Shown here piece after piece: positions 43,697 to 55,900 of a DNA stretch of 64,000 bases. Numbering within the stretch: position 1 is the first letter of the stretch; each line of letters opens with the position of its first letter. Location: positions 186,001-250,000 of the forward strand of contig JBCBQC010000003.1 of the NCBI GenBank assembly GCA_039820405.1, given 5' to 3'. Origin of the DNA: CALLVY01 sp937899855 (GTDB lineage Bacteria > Bacteroidota > Bacteroidia > Chitinophagales > Saprospiraceae). The notes under the pieces are model-generated. The model saw nothing but the letters and a program-made list of their open reading frames with translations, was not told the DNA's origin and did no database searches. The translations under genes and the position numbers were made by a program.

Positions 43697-45712
43697 CTAG
43701 CCCCCGTAGCGAATCTTCACCGCTTCTTCCACCTTCAGCACCCGCACTTCGGAGCGGCGGTTGTATTGGTGCTCGGCCTCCGAACAACGACGACCATCCC
43801 CACAATCGTTGCGCAATTGACTTTCGCCTAGGCCAATGGCCCGAATGCGCGGGGCGGCAATGCCCCGGGCGATGAGGTAGGCGCGGGCCGACTCGGCGCG
43901 TCGTTGGGACAGTTGCTGATTGTAATCCTCGTGGCCCCGGGAATCGGTATGGGCCACCAACTCAATTTCCACACTGGGATAGGTCTCCATCATGGCGCGG
44001 AGCTCTTCCAACTCGCGGGCGGCACCGGCCCGAATGTCGGACTTGTCAAAGTCGTAGTAAATGTTTTCCAGTACGATGACCGAGCCTTCGTCGATCAGGC
44101 GACCGGTGGTGGGGCTCAGGGTCAACTCGGCCCGGAGTTCTTCGCTGCCATCGTTGCGGAGGGTGGACAGACGGAGCTCGGCGGCTTGAAAATTTTCCTT
44201 GATCCCGGTGAGTCGGTACTCCGCATCGAGGGGTAGGCAGTGGGAAAAGGTGCCGAGTTCGGTAGCCAGTATGGCCGTCTCCGTCCCCATGATGGTATTG
44301 CGGATACGGACCACGGCATTGGGAATGGTACGGCCCGTACTTTGGTCGACGACGCTGCCCCGGCAAAGTACGCAGCTGCGTTTTTTGAGGGCGACGGTCA
44401 GGCCGGCCTGGGCATCGTTGCCGAGGGTGGAGAAGCCCGCCTCCCGGGGAGTGTAGCCATCTTTCGTGACCAGTACCAGAAATTTACGCTCCCCGGGGAA
44501 GGCGTATTCCACCAGCCCCTCCGCGTTGGATTGGGCATCGGCGGTACCCAAACTCCCCGCATCTTTGCGGATCAGTTGGAACAGCAGTTGGCCCTCCGCC
44601 TCACCCGAGGGCAGGAGCACTGCCTCGTAAAGGTCTTTTCCCCCACTCAAAAAACCATCGGCCGTCCGTTCAAAAACCCGAACCTCCGCCCCGGACAATC
44701 CCATCTTGGTGGCGGCATCCACCACGCGAATGGTCGTCGGGAAAACGGTGGGGCGCGTCATCCCCCAAATCCCCCGCGATACCCGAAAGCGGTAGATATC
44801 GTCCTTGCCACTACCCCCCGCACGATCGGAGGAAAAGAACCCCTGGGTACCCTCCGGGTTGAGGATAAAGCCCAGATCATCTGCCTCCGAATTAAAAGGC
44901 TCCCCGAGGTTGATCACCTTTTTTCCTTGGTCAAGCGCAATCATGTGGAGGTCGAGTCCGCCCATCCCCGCGTAGCCATCCGAGGCAAAAAAGAGGTGGC
45001 CACTGCTGTGGATAAAGGGGAAGACCTCGTTGCCCGCCGTATTGATCTCGGGACCCAAATTCTCCGGCTCCGACCACTGATCGCCCACCCGACGCACGCG
45101 GTAGAGGTCCATGCCTCCCTGTCCGCCAGCTCGGTCCGAGGCAAAGTAGAGAACTTCCCCGTCGCTACTCAGAGTGGGGTGACAAGTGGAGTAACTATCC
45201 CCGTTGAAAGAGCATTCGCGCACTTCCTTCCAATCGTTGCGGCCCTTGGTGGCCTCGTAGATTTTGAGGCGGGTCACCCCCTGCTCGTCGGCGCGCCGGA
45301 TTCCACGATCGAGGTTGTTGCGGGTGAAGTACATCTTTTGCCCCTCGCGGTCGAAGGTCACCGGCCCTTCGTGGAGGGGCGAATTGAGTTCGAGCGAGAA
45401 CTCGCGGGGGGCGAGCGGTTCGCCATTGCCATCGAGGTCGGCGTAGTACAACTCAAAGTAGGTTTCGTCAATTTTTTTGTCCCGCTCCCCCTGGGTCAGG
45501 CGCGACGAAGCGTAGACGATTCCGTTGAGGTAAAAGGTGGGCGAAAACTCGAGCTGGTCGGTATTGATTTGGGTCGTGTTGTACAATTCGACCTCGGTGC
45601 CTTTTTCGTAGAGTTTGTTGGCTGCTTTGGATTTGGAGGATTCCTGGGCGGAAAGGGACAGCACGGAGAGCATCAAAACGAGGAGTGGGGATACTTGCTG
45701 GTAGTTGGGCAT
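43697..45712 (-). CDS. OmpA-family protein with PD40 propeller
   Basis: 671 aa with a signal peptide (about 8-22, LLVLMLSVLSLSAQ). A PD40/WD40-like propeller spans about 45-310 (repeats such as LYFASDRAGGQGGMDLYRVR and GFFSSDRAGGSGKDDIYRF). One or two CNA/CarboxypepD-like beta domains follow (about 325-540, VDAATKMGLSGAEVRVF). An OmpA_C domain (about 548-671) has VAHTDSRGHEDYNQQLSQRR. The short N-terminal TPR block of the 20.6-kb paralogue is missing. It is third in the adhesin, PorP/SprF, OmpA order typical of type IX/gliding loci and presumably links the surface complex to peptidoglycan. Confidence 0.9.
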   Translation of the reverse strand: MPNYQQVSPLLVLMLSVLSLSAQESSKSKAANKLYEKGTEVELYNTTQINTDQLEFSPTFYLNGIVYASSRLTQGERDKKIDETYFELYYADLDGNGEPLAPREFSLELNSPLHEGPVTFDREGQKMYFTRNNLDRGIRRADEQGVTRLKIYEATKGRNDWKEVRECSFNGDSYSTCHPTLSSDGEVLYFASDRAGGQGGMDLYRVRRVGDQWSEPENLGPEINTAGNEVFPFIHSSGHLFFASDGYAGMGGLDLHMIALDQGKKVINLGEPFNSEADDLGFILNPEGTQGFFSSDRAGGSGKDDIYRFRVSRGIWGMTRPTVFPTTIRVVDAATKMGLSGAEVRVFERTADGFLSGGKDLYEAVLLPSGEAEGQLLFQLIRKDAGSLGTADAQSNAEGLVEYAFPGERKFLVLVTKDGYTPREAGFSTLGNDAQAGLTVALKKRSCVLCRGSVVDQSTGRTIPNAVVRIRNTIMGTETAILATELGTFSHCLPLDAEYRLTGIKENFQAAELRLSTLRNDGSEELRAELTLSPTTGRLIDEGSVIVLENIYYDFDKSDIRAGAARELEELRAMMETYPSVEIELVAHTDSRGHEDYNQQLSQRRAESARAYLIARGIAAPRIRAIGLGESQLRNDCGDGRRCSEAEHQYNRRSEVRVLKVEEAVKIRYGG

Positions 45713-45732
45713 GCTACTGGGTGTTGTTAAAC

Positions 45733-45776
45733 AATAAAGCCGTGCCGCTATAACGTATTGGCGGCCCGGCTTTATT
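45733..45776 (-). terminator. hairpin between porP/sprF-like and ompA-like genes
   Basis: AATAAAGCCGTGCCGC (45733-45748) pairs with GCGGCCCGGCTTTATT (45761-45776), 16 bp with one mismatch. On the minus strand the stem is followed by a moderately U-rich stretch. It could cut OmpA expression relative to PorP/SprF or act as an mRNA processing site. Confidence 0.5.
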
Positions 45777-45796
45777 TTACGACTTTCGGCGGTAAA

Positions 45797-46759
45797 TCAG
45801 AAAAAACGCGGATTAATGATGTCTTCGCCCTCCGAGGTGCCAAAGCAGTAGCGCAGTACCGCTTCGACGCTACCGCTGCTGTAGTCCTTGATTTCCGTGA
45901 GGGTCAGGTCGTAGGAAAGTCCGAACAGCAGGTCGTCGAGGAGGTGAATTCCCAGCAGGAGGTCGATGGATTCGCCCACCCCGGAAATCGAGGAGCCCCC
46001 CGTACGGTAGGTGAGTCCCGCCATGTACTTTTTGGTAAAAATGAAGGTGACGTTAAGGTCCGCATCCAGGGGAGCATTATCGACGTATTTGACCAGGAGC
46101 TGGGGTTGGAGGTCCAGCGTTTCGTTGAGCGGAAAGAGGAAGCCACCCATGATGGAGAAATGGGGAACTTCACGGGATAGGATGCCCTCCGCATCGTTGA
46201 AGTCGATGTTGTTGCGTAGGAAGCGCGGAGCGGAAATGCCGATGTAGTAATTGGGGGTATTGTAGTACAGACCCGCCCCAAAATTACCCAGCAATTTGTT
46301 TTGATCGCCATCGGGAATGCTGTTGTCCAAGCTCAGGGCTTGGGACGATTGTAGCCGCTCGTCGGTGTAGTTGGCATTGATCGAACGAAGGGAGCCCTGC
46401 AAGCCAATCCCCAGGGTACCCCGCCCCAGTCGCACCCGGTAGGAATAAGTCGCCTCCGCCGTGATGCGGTTGAAAATACTGATGCTGTTGCGCACCAGAT
46501 TCAGCCCGACCCCGATCCGTTTGTTGAGCAGGGGCAGGTTAAAACTCAGCAGCTGCGTTTGGGGCGCACCCTCCAGGCCCAGCCACTGACTCCGAATGAT
46601 CGCCGTCAGACAGGGGGCATCCCGACTGCCCGCATAGCCCGGATTGATCGCGAGCTTGTTGTACATAAATTGGGTGTACTGCTGTTCCTGTTGAGCGGGC
46701 AAAGCCACGGCCAAACACAGCCCCAGGCCGAGTAGCCAATAGGATGTAGATTTTCTCAT
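45797..46759 (-). CDS. PorP/SprF family type IX secretion membrane protein
   Basis: 320 aa with signal peptide (about 6-22) followed directly by the diagnostic YTQFMYNKLAINPGYAGSRD motif. Alternating beta strands run to about residue 305, consistent with a 14-strand outer-membrane barrel. A short charged tail ends INPRFF. PorP/SprF proteins bind surface adhesins that carry a type B C-terminal domain and hold them at the outer membrane. It follows the giant adhesin gene; without the inserted element the gap would be 25 bp, which implies a single ancestral operon. Confidence 0.93.
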   Translation of the reverse strand: MRKSTSYWLLGLGLCLAVALPAQQEQQYTQFMYNKLAINPGYAGSRDAPCLTAIIRSQWLGLEGAPQTQLLSFNLPLLNKRIGVGLNLVRNSISIFNRITAEATYSYRVRLGRGTLGIGLQGSLRSINANYTDERLQSSQALSLDNSIPDGDQNKLLGNFGAGLYYNTPNYYIGISAPRFLRNNIDFNDAEGILSREVPHFSIMGGFLFPLNETLDLQPQLLVKYVDNAPLDADLNVTFIFTKKYMAGLTYRTGGSSISGVGESIDLLLGIHLLDDLLFGLSYDLTLTEIKDYSSGSVEAVLRYCFGTSEGEDIINPRFF

Positions 46760-46786
46760 AACGCGTTTTTTTCAAAATTCTCACTA

Positions 46787-46961
46787 GAAGCCATCTCAAA
46801 ATGTTTTTGTTGGCGAGGGAGCGGGCATTTGCGTTCCGACGAGGCGCCAAAACGGAACATAGCCTTATCCCGAAAGCTTTCGGGAACGCGACGCTTTTGG
46901 CAACGAAGTAGGGGCGTAAATGACCCTGCCGCAGCCCGAAGGATATTTTTGAGATGGCTTC
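46787..46961. mobile_element. 175-bp foldback (MITE-like) element with TA target duplication
   Basis: Perfect 15-bp terminal inverted repeats: GAAGCCATCTCAAAA at 46787-46801 and its complement at 46947-46961. TA dinucleotides flank both ends (46785-46786, 46962-46963). The interior is an imperfect palindrome centred on CCCGAAAGCTTTCGGG (46869-46884). It has no coding capacity. On the minus strand the first base of the element (G) together with the flanking TA spells the adhesin stop codon TAG. Removing the element and one TA also leaves TAG, so the insertion was silent. Family unknown; a TA target fits IS630/mariner-like or some IS5-group enzymes. Confidence 0.78.
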
Positions 46962-49900
46962 TAACGCTCCAGGACCAGGAAGCCCGATTGTGGGGATTCG
47001 CCCGGTCCAAAGCTGATGACGTAATAATAAGTGCCCACCGGCAGTTCCTCGCCCTTGTACGTCCCCCGCCAATCGTTCTGGTAAGGCGCCGCCTGAAAGA
47101 CCTCGTCGCCCCACTGGTTGTAAATCGACAGGGCATTCTGCGGGAAGTCACCCGTCGCCAAACAGGGGATGATAAAAAAGTCATTGACCAAATCGTCGTT
47201 GGGGGTAAAGATGGTCGGTACGTTGCAGTCGACCTCCTGGCCAACCAGAATCTCCACCGTAGCTTGCGAGCAAACATCGGGGCAGGCCTCGCTACACAAT
47301 TCGTAAGGGAAGCGCACCGATCCGACAAAATTAGGGTCGGCCACGTAGATGAACTCCCCCGCCACCGTCTGCGTCAGCTGGCCCGCATCCGGCCCCGCCA
47401 GCAGCTCCACCGTAAAGGGAGCCGTGCTGATATCGTTGTCCGTCACCTCAAAGGTCACCGAAGCCGCAAAATCAATCTCGATCAAATCGTCCACCGCCTC
47501 CGGCCCCGCTTCAAAGGTCAAAACGACTGCATCACTACTGCTGCCACAAGCCGCACTACTCACCGTCCACGTAAAGGTGTATTCACCCGCATCCACCAAG
47601 CCCTCCACCTCCGTACGGGGATTGGTAGGCTCGATGATATTGAGGTTGGGCGCATCCGTCGTCCAACGCCCCGTTCCGTTCCCCGGCGCCGTGGCGTTGA
47701 GCACGATGATTCCATCGGCCGAACAGCCCGCAAAATCGGGTCCAGCAAAAGCGACGATCTCATTTTCCTCGATACTGATGTTTACCTGGTCGCTGGCAAA
47801 ATCGCCACAACCGGGATTGCTCAACGTCCAAGTAAAGGTGTAGGTCTCCCCACTCCGTAGCCCCGTCAGTCGGCTATCGGGCGCGTTGGGCGCTACGATG
47901 ATGACCCCCGCCGCCGCCTGAGTGGCACTCTGCGTCCAGGTACCCGTCGTTCCGCCCTGGGGCAACTGAGCCGCCAGGTCAGCCTCCGCGACGTTGCAAA
48001 GCGCTTGGTTCAATCCCGCCTCCGCGACCTCGTTGGCACTGTTGATAACGATGCTAACCTCATCCGCAGAATAGTCGGTACAGGCCCCGTTGGAAAGCGT
48101 CCATACAAAGGTGTAGCTTTCGCCAGATTGGAGGCCATCAACTACCGCATTGTGTACCTCGGGGTTGACGATGTTTGCCGGCGGCCCCACCGACTGCCGC
48201 CAACGCCCCGTACCCAGGCTCGGCGCCTGAGCGGCCAGTGTCGCAACGGTGGTATTGCACAGGGCCTGGTTCGTACCCGCAAAGGCTACTTCGTTGGGAA
48301 TGGCATTCATCACCACCGTCGTCATTCCCGAAGCCGGCGCCACACAGCCACTGACCTCGGCAATCACGTAAAAATCAAAACTGCCTTCTCCGTAAGTGCT
48401 AAAGTCCGTAAGAATGACCAACAAATCGCTGGTCGTCGGCGCCACGGGCAGATCGGTCCGGGCATCGTACCAGGTGTAAGTCGCACCGGGAATTTCCGTT
48501 CCCACCGCAATGGCCAGGCTAAGCGTCGCGTCGGGATCGTCGATACAGATCGGGCCGTTGTTGAGGACATTCGGGGCGGTGGCATTGTCGTTGACCACTA
48601 CGTTGAGGGGGAGAGAAAAGGCGGAAGTACAACCCGCAATGGTCACCTGTACCGAATAGGCCCCCTCGTTGGCCTCAGTCGCATTCGGAATGACCGGGTT
48701 GGAAACCGTTGCCGCAAAACCCGCGGGGCCCGTCCACTGGTAGATCGCGCCGCTGATGAGGTCAGTCTGCAAGGCAATACTTTCTCCGGCACAGACCGTA
48801 GCCGGTCCCGTAGCGATGGGGGGCGCGGGAATGGCATTGACATCAACGACAAATTCTGGAGACAAGGAGGACGCACAACCATCGACCAATACGGATACTT
48901 GGTAGCGGCCACTGTCGGCGACGGTACTGGTCGCCAGATTGAGCGAGGGAACCATCGTCGTTTGACTGCCGTTGGGAGTCTGCCACTGGTAACTGACGTT
49001 GCTGCCCGCGTAGATGGGCGCCGTCAACAATAGGGCTTCTCCCGCACACAGTACGGTCGGCCCCGTGATCTGAGGGGTACTGGGTACGTCGCTGACGTTG
49101 ACCGTAGTTTCCATCGCCAGCGAGGTACAACCCGCAATATTGGTCACTATGACCTGATAATTGCCATTGTCGGCCGAGGTCGCATTGGGAACAATAGCTT
49201 GCGCAGCCACCGAACTAAATCCGTTGGGGCCCGTCCAGGTGTAGGTGTAGTTGCCCGGATCGGCGGGATTGAGCTCGACCGCTAGGGTGATGTCGGCCGC
49301 TCCCGTAACGCAGGGAGTCCCGGAATTGGTTACCGCCGTAATTTCGGGGACGGCGTTGACGATCACGTCGGTGCTCGTACTGCTGCTACAACCCGATACG
49401 GCCGTCACCGTCACAGCGTAGGTACCCGGTACGGCGACCGTACTTGGATTCTGCACTACCGCACTAAAACCCGCCGGACCTTCCCAGCGATAATCCGCCC
49501 CGGCAATGGTGTTGGCGCCCAGTTGGACGGATGCGCCGGCACAGACGGGCCCATCGTTGATGGCTACCACCACCAGCTCGGGTTCTACGAACAGTTCCAC
49601 GGGGTCGGAAGGTGGCGAATCGCAACCATTCAGCGTGGTGGAGACGCGCCAGGCACCGGCATCGGCGACGGTAGCCGCGGGCAGGGTGAGCGTATTGGTC
49701 AGGGTAGTAAAAGTGCTAAAGTTGGGGGCCGTCCAGATGTATTGGTCCGCGCCGCTGGCGTTGGTGATAAAGACCACGCTGTCGCCCGCACAGATCAGAC
49801 CGGGCGACGCGATACTCGGTTGTACCGGGCGCGGACGGATGTTGACCAGGGTGGTCACGGGTAAAGAAGGGCAGCCGTTTTGGGATACGACCAAGGTGTA

Positions 49901-52900
49901 AGTCCCCGCCTGGAGTAGGGTCGGGTCGACGAAGGCGGGGGGATTGGCCTGGCCGCTGGTAAAGCCATTCGGACCGCTCCAGGTGTAGGTCAGACCCGCC
50001 CCAACGGTGGGCGTTCCCAAACTAAATTCCTCCCCCTCACAAAGATCAATTTGCGCCGCATTGGTCGCGGCCGTGGGAATATCCGTTACCGCTACCGCCA
50101 CAAAGCCCGAGGCATCCGATACACAACCGTCCACCTCGACAATCACGAAGTAGGTATTCGTAACCGCCGCCAAAGGAGCGGGCAGGGTAAAGGTCGGCAC
50201 GGTGGTAGCCGCCATAAAGGTCCCCCCCGGGAAAATACCGGCGTGCCAACGGTAGCTGACGTTGCCCGAATACTGTTGGGTGCTCAAGATCAAATCATCC
50301 GTGGTGCACAGTTGGTTGCTGTTGGCCGTGATGATGGGAGTATTGGGAGTACTGGTGATCAGGACCTCCACCGTCCCCGCTGCGCCACAAGCCGTCAGGC
50401 CCCTTACCTCCACCCGGTAGGTTCCCGAGTCATTGGCATCCACACCGGGGAGGATGGGATTTTCCAAGGTGGAGCTAAAGCCATTGGGGCCCGTCCAGGA
50501 ATAAGTATACACCACGCCCCCCATTGCCGCGGGAGGATTGGCAAACAAGGAGAGGGTATCGTTGCCACACAGGCCAATGGAATACGACGGGCTGGGCCCC
50601 TCGGTCTCCACCGCTACGATGGCGGTACAGCTGTCCACATTACCCGAGGCATCGGTAGCGTAAAGCGTAACGTCTACAAAACTTCCCGCTTGGGTACAGT
50701 CAAACGTATTGGGTGCAACCCGGTAGTCGACGATTGCACAATTATCGAGGCTGTTGTTGTCGATCTCACTCGGTTCCAAAGTGTAGCTTTGGGTACCCGA
50801 GGGGTTGACGAAGATCGTGGTGGCCAGACAACTCACTTGGGGGGCGATCGTATCCACTAGGCTCACCCTAAAGGAGCAGGTATCCTCATTGCCCGACAAG
50901 TCCGGGACAACGTAGAAGACCTCGCTGTCGCCCAGGGTAAACTGGACCGTCGGCGCGATCACGGGAGCCAACATGGGGGTGTTGGGCAGATTGGTGGCGC
51001 CGGTGGTGTAGTAGTAGGGATTGGCCGATAGGACCTCCAGCGCGATCCGGAGGTTGCTGCGCCCGTCGTTTTGCCCATCGGGGGTGCCGGGGGCGAAGGC
51101 CGTACAAACCGGATTGATGCCATCGTCGGGCACACCGGGGGGTGGATTGCTAAAGCTCGAATTCGCCACTGCGGAAACTTGCACCATGCCATCCGCCGCC
51201 CAGGCATTGTAGAGGCTGGTGGCCACCGTAATCCTGGCTTCCACTTCGGCCAGTTCCACCGGATTGGCCAGACAGTTGCCCGCCGCAAAGGTGACGTTGG
51301 GCTGCCCCACTTCCGTCGACCCCAGGAGGCTGCCATCCTCGCCGTAAATCAAGAAATATTCCTCGGGATCATCAACATCCCCCTGAGCGGTCACCGTAAA
51401 GGTAACGGTACTGCCCGCCGCGTTGGCCGCCGTAGCAACGAAGGTAAAATCCTTCCGCTCCGCCAAATACGTATCGTAATCCGCTCGGTAGGCAAACGTC
51501 AACAAGGCATCGGCCAGATCAAAAGGCTGAACCTGTTGGAAGAGGGGAAAACCACAGTTGTCCTCCATCTCCGCCACCAGCGGCAACATCACCATTTTAC
51601 CCATATTGCAATTGTCGGTAGCCGTCAGGTAAACGATGGTATCGGAGGGACAGCTGATTTCCGGGGCTTCCTGGTCTTCGATGGTGACCGTGTAAGTACA
51701 AGTGGTAGTGTTACCCGCACAGTCCGTCGCGAAGTAAGTAAGCTCGTTGGCACCCGTCGACAGCGGAACCGTGATGGTGTTGAGCGGATCCCAAGCTATC
51801 CGATTCGTTCCGTTGAGGCTAAACTCCACAACCAAACCGGTACGTACGCAGTTTTCCGTGATGCTCGGAGGCAGCAAGTCAAAGTCCACCTCACAGTTGC
51901 CCGCGGTGGCTACGATGGTTTGGTCCATGGGGCAGTTGTCAAAAACGGGGGGCGTATCGTCACGCACACTAAAGGTAGCGCTGGTAAGGGCCACGTTGCC
52001 ACATTCATCGTAGACGACGAAGTCAATGGTTTCGCTCCGCAACAAACCCGGAACGGGAGTGGGACAAGCACTCGTATCCAGGGTACCGGGAGCGGTGCCG
52101 GGAAAAGTACTGAGGTCCGCTGGGTCGTAGGACCCCGGAACGGCCGCAAACCAAATCAGATCGGTGGTGGCGGTACAATTGTCAGTCGCCAGTGCCCCAC
52201 CGCGGTTGAGCAGCCAATTCTCAAAAGCCACCTCGGCCGCCATGGGGTCGGCACAAGGGCCACTGGCATCCTGGGCGGGATTGGTAATTTGGGGGGCGAC
52301 CTCGTCCGTCACCGTGATGCGTTGTTCATAATCAACCGCCGCATTGCCACAAGCGTCCTGTACCGTCCAGACCCGCGTGATGACAAAGGTATTGGCGCAG
52401 TTGCCCCCACTGATAACATCGTTGAAAGCAACCGCGGGTGCGGGATCGCAATCGTCCACCACGTTGGTCAACTGCCCGGTCATCGTTGGATCCGTCGCTT
52501 GGCCACAAAGCAAGGTGACATCCGGTGGACCGACGAAGGTGGGTGCCTCCGTATCCGTCACCACAAGCTGCTGGGATTGGGATACCGAGCGGCCACAACC
52601 ATCGGTGGCGGTCCAAACCCGGGTGATGGTATAGCTGTAATCGGCACAGGAACCGTCGTTGGGGCGGGTATTGGTTTCGCTAAAACTGAGGGTGGGATTG
52701 GGATCGCAGGCATCATCGACGGTGACGTTGGCGGGTGCCGGAACTCCGGCACAAGTGACGGCCGTATCGGCGGGAACGCCTAGCAAAATGGGGTCGTCAT
52801 TGTCCTCCACCCGAATCACTTGAGTGGCCGTACTGCTGTTGTTGCAGGCATCCGTAGCGGTCCAGGTTCGGGTGATGACCAAGAGTACGGGACAAGTCCC

Positions 52901-55900
52901 GAGGCTGGTGTCCGCACTAAAGCTGAGTCCTACATTCGGATCGCAATCATCATTGACCAGGGGACTGGCGGGAGCGGGAATATTTTGGCAGTCGACGATC
53001 AGATCAGCGGGGACCCCACTGATCGTCGGTGGGGTATTGTCAAAGATGGAGAAGGTAGCCGAAGCTTCGTTTTGTAATCCACAAGCATCCTGAGCCCGGA
53101 AGGTAACCACCACGGACCAATCGCAGATGTCCGCCAGGAGCTGAGGATAGTCACCGGTAGTACCAAAGGCGATGTTGTTGCCCATTTCCCCCTCCGAAGT
53201 CTGAAAATCAAAATCGACAAAACTGGCGGTGCCACAGGCATCACTGACCACGGCATCCGCAAATACGTCGATCCAATCGTTGAGGACGGTTTGAGCGGTG
53301 GCGTCGTTGCAATTGGCAGTGGCCGCCATCGGAGCGGTCACGAAAACGGGGGGACTGTTGTCGGTCACTACGTAGGTCGCAATCGTCGTATCTGCATTGC
53401 CGCAGGCATCCATCACGATAAAGCGGGCGGCTTGGGAAAAACTATTGCCACAGCTGGGGATCAAGGCCAGGGGTTCCGCTCGCCAGTCGGGCGAGCCCAC
53501 CGAATTGTCGATACTCACGCAATCGTCCGAGGCCTCCGCCCCACCGTGAGTTGCCAGCCAATCCGCAAAACTGATAACGGGGTTTTCACAATCCACCACC
53601 ACTCCCGTTGCGGGAACGTCAATTTGTGGGGGATCGGCATCGAGGATGGTAATCTGAGCCGTCCGGCTGGTGCTGTTGGTACAGTCGTCAGCAGCGGTAA
53701 AAGTAACCGCAACGGCAGTGGCTGGGGTACAGCCGGGAATCGCACCGGTATAGTCATTGCTGATGCTCACCCCAGTACATTGGTCAGCGGCCAGCCCATT
53801 GCCCGCGAGGGCCAACCAAGCGTTGATCTCCGCAGCGAGGTCGGTAGTGGTATTGCAGTTGAGCACTAAGTCCTGGGGATCGCTGGTCCAGACGGGCGGA
53901 AGCAAGTCAACGACACTGACAATGGCGGTACTTTGGGCCGTATTGCCACAACTGTCGGTAGCGGTAAAAGTGACCAGCGCGGCTCCGGTATCCCCGCCGC
54001 AGCCTCCACTCAATCCGTTGTAATCGTGAGTGTAGCTCACGCCCCCCGTACAGACATCCGTGGCGGCTCCGTTGCCGTGATTGTTGAGCCAGTCGGCGAT
54101 GGCCAAGTCGGGTCCGTTGGTACCGTCACAGGACAAGGTCAGGTTATCGGGGGCATCGGTCCAAACGGGGGGAGTCGTATCGACGATACGAACCTCCGCC
54201 GTTCTCTGAGCACTAAGGCCACATTCGTCGGTAGCGGTAAAGTTGACCACGGCCATTCCCGTAGCGCCACAGCCATCAGAAAGTCCCGTAAAGTCGTGGG
54301 TGTAGGTGATATTGTTGCCACACAAATCGCTGGCCGACCCATTGCCCCGGGCCGCCAACCAGGCCGCAATCGCCCCGCCGGGATCCGTCGTACCATCGCA
54401 TTCGATGCTGAGGGGCTGAGGATCGGTATCCCAAGTGGGTGGCGTGGTATCGATAATCCTTACGCTAGCCATTCGGGTACTCGTATTACCACAATCGTCT
54501 TCGGCCGTGAAGGTAACATCGGCCGTTCCCGTCGCACCACATTCGTCGGACAAGCCCGTAAAGTCGTGGGTGAGCTGAACGCCGCCGCAAGCATCGCTGG
54601 CCACAGCATTGCCATTCGCCGCCAGCCAGGTCGCAATCGCCCCGGCGGGATCGGCACTGCCATCGCATTCCAAAGTCAAGTCCTGTGGATCAGTGTCCCA
54701 AACGGGCGGACGTAGATCGGTAATGATAAAATTGGCGGGAGCGATGGCGGTATTGCCACAGGCATCCGTAAAGGCAAAATCAATCCCGATGGTACCCTCA
54801 CAGTTGTGGAGGGCAAAGCGCGCGAGTGAATCCTGAATTTCGGTGAGGCTACGATCCACACCGCCCCATTGCCACACAGCAGTTAGCAAATTATCCGGCG
54901 TACAGACGTCGGAAGCCACGGCCCCCGCAAAACCTTCGAGCCAGGGGCGAATGGCCGCACCCCCTCCCAGGCTATCGCAAGCCACGGTAGTATCGGCGGG
55001 AGGGACGTCGATATTGGGTGGAGTATGGTCTTCGACGGTAAAGTTGATACCGATGGTACTGACCAGGCCACATTCATCCTCAGCGGTGTAGGTGACGGCA
55101 GCCGTTCCGGTACTGCCCCCACAACCGCCCGCCAGGACGACAAAATCATTGGACCAACTCAGTGGTCCACAGTTGTCGACAGCATTGATGCCATCCGACC
55201 AGGTCAGGATTTGGGTGATCGGATCGCTGGGGTTTCCATTGCATTCCAGGGTCACGTCGGTGACGGTGGCGGGATCGATGAGCGGGGCCACCGTATCGAG
55301 AACGATGTAGGTCGCCGCGGCGGTACTGCTCAAGCCACAGGCATCCGTAGCGGTAAAAACCACCGTGATGGTATCGCAGGGCCCGTCTACATCGGCCGGG
55401 GCATCGTCGGAGATATCGATGATGCCGCAGCCGTCGTCAGTAGCGTCGAACAAGGCACGCTGATCCGCGATCCAGGTGGCGTAGTCCCCCATTTCACAGC
55501 GTTCGGTGAGGTCGGTGGGGGGGACGTTGATGAGGGGGGGATCAATGTCTTCGGCCACGTTGATCGTCTGGACGAACTGGCTGGTGTTGCCAAACATATC
55601 GGTGGCGGTCCAACTGCGGGTAAAGGTCCCGGCGGTACAGGGGGGCAGGTTGGCCGACTGGCCATCGTAGGTGATGAGGACCTCAAAATCGGGTGCGCCC
55701 AGTGGGGGACAATTGTCGGTCGCGATGATGTCGGCCACGTTGGGCGGGGCGGGCAAGTCGGTCAGGCAAACCAGGTCGAGCAAGGGTGGGGGGAGGCTGG
55801 TACTGTCGAAGGTGGGGGCCAGCGTATCGACGACGCGAATGTCAAAGCCAAAGAAGGCATCGTTGCCCTGATTGTCTTCGGCAAAATAGGTGATGAGAAT

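Noticed and set aside
44240..45730. Long plus-strand frame opposite the OmpA/PD40 gene
   Set aside because: Lacks recognisable domains, while the minus strand has a signal peptide, propeller repeats and OmpA domain.
46787..46961. Inverted repeats as a simple intrinsic terminator of the adhesin
   Set aside because: The arms are 175 bp apart end to end with TA duplications and no T-run, which fits an inserted element better.
53620..54720. Regular spacing suggesting a CRISPR-like array
   Set aside because: The units are 267-270 bp, lie in one open frame and encode HYR-like domains; no short repeat/spacer pattern exists.
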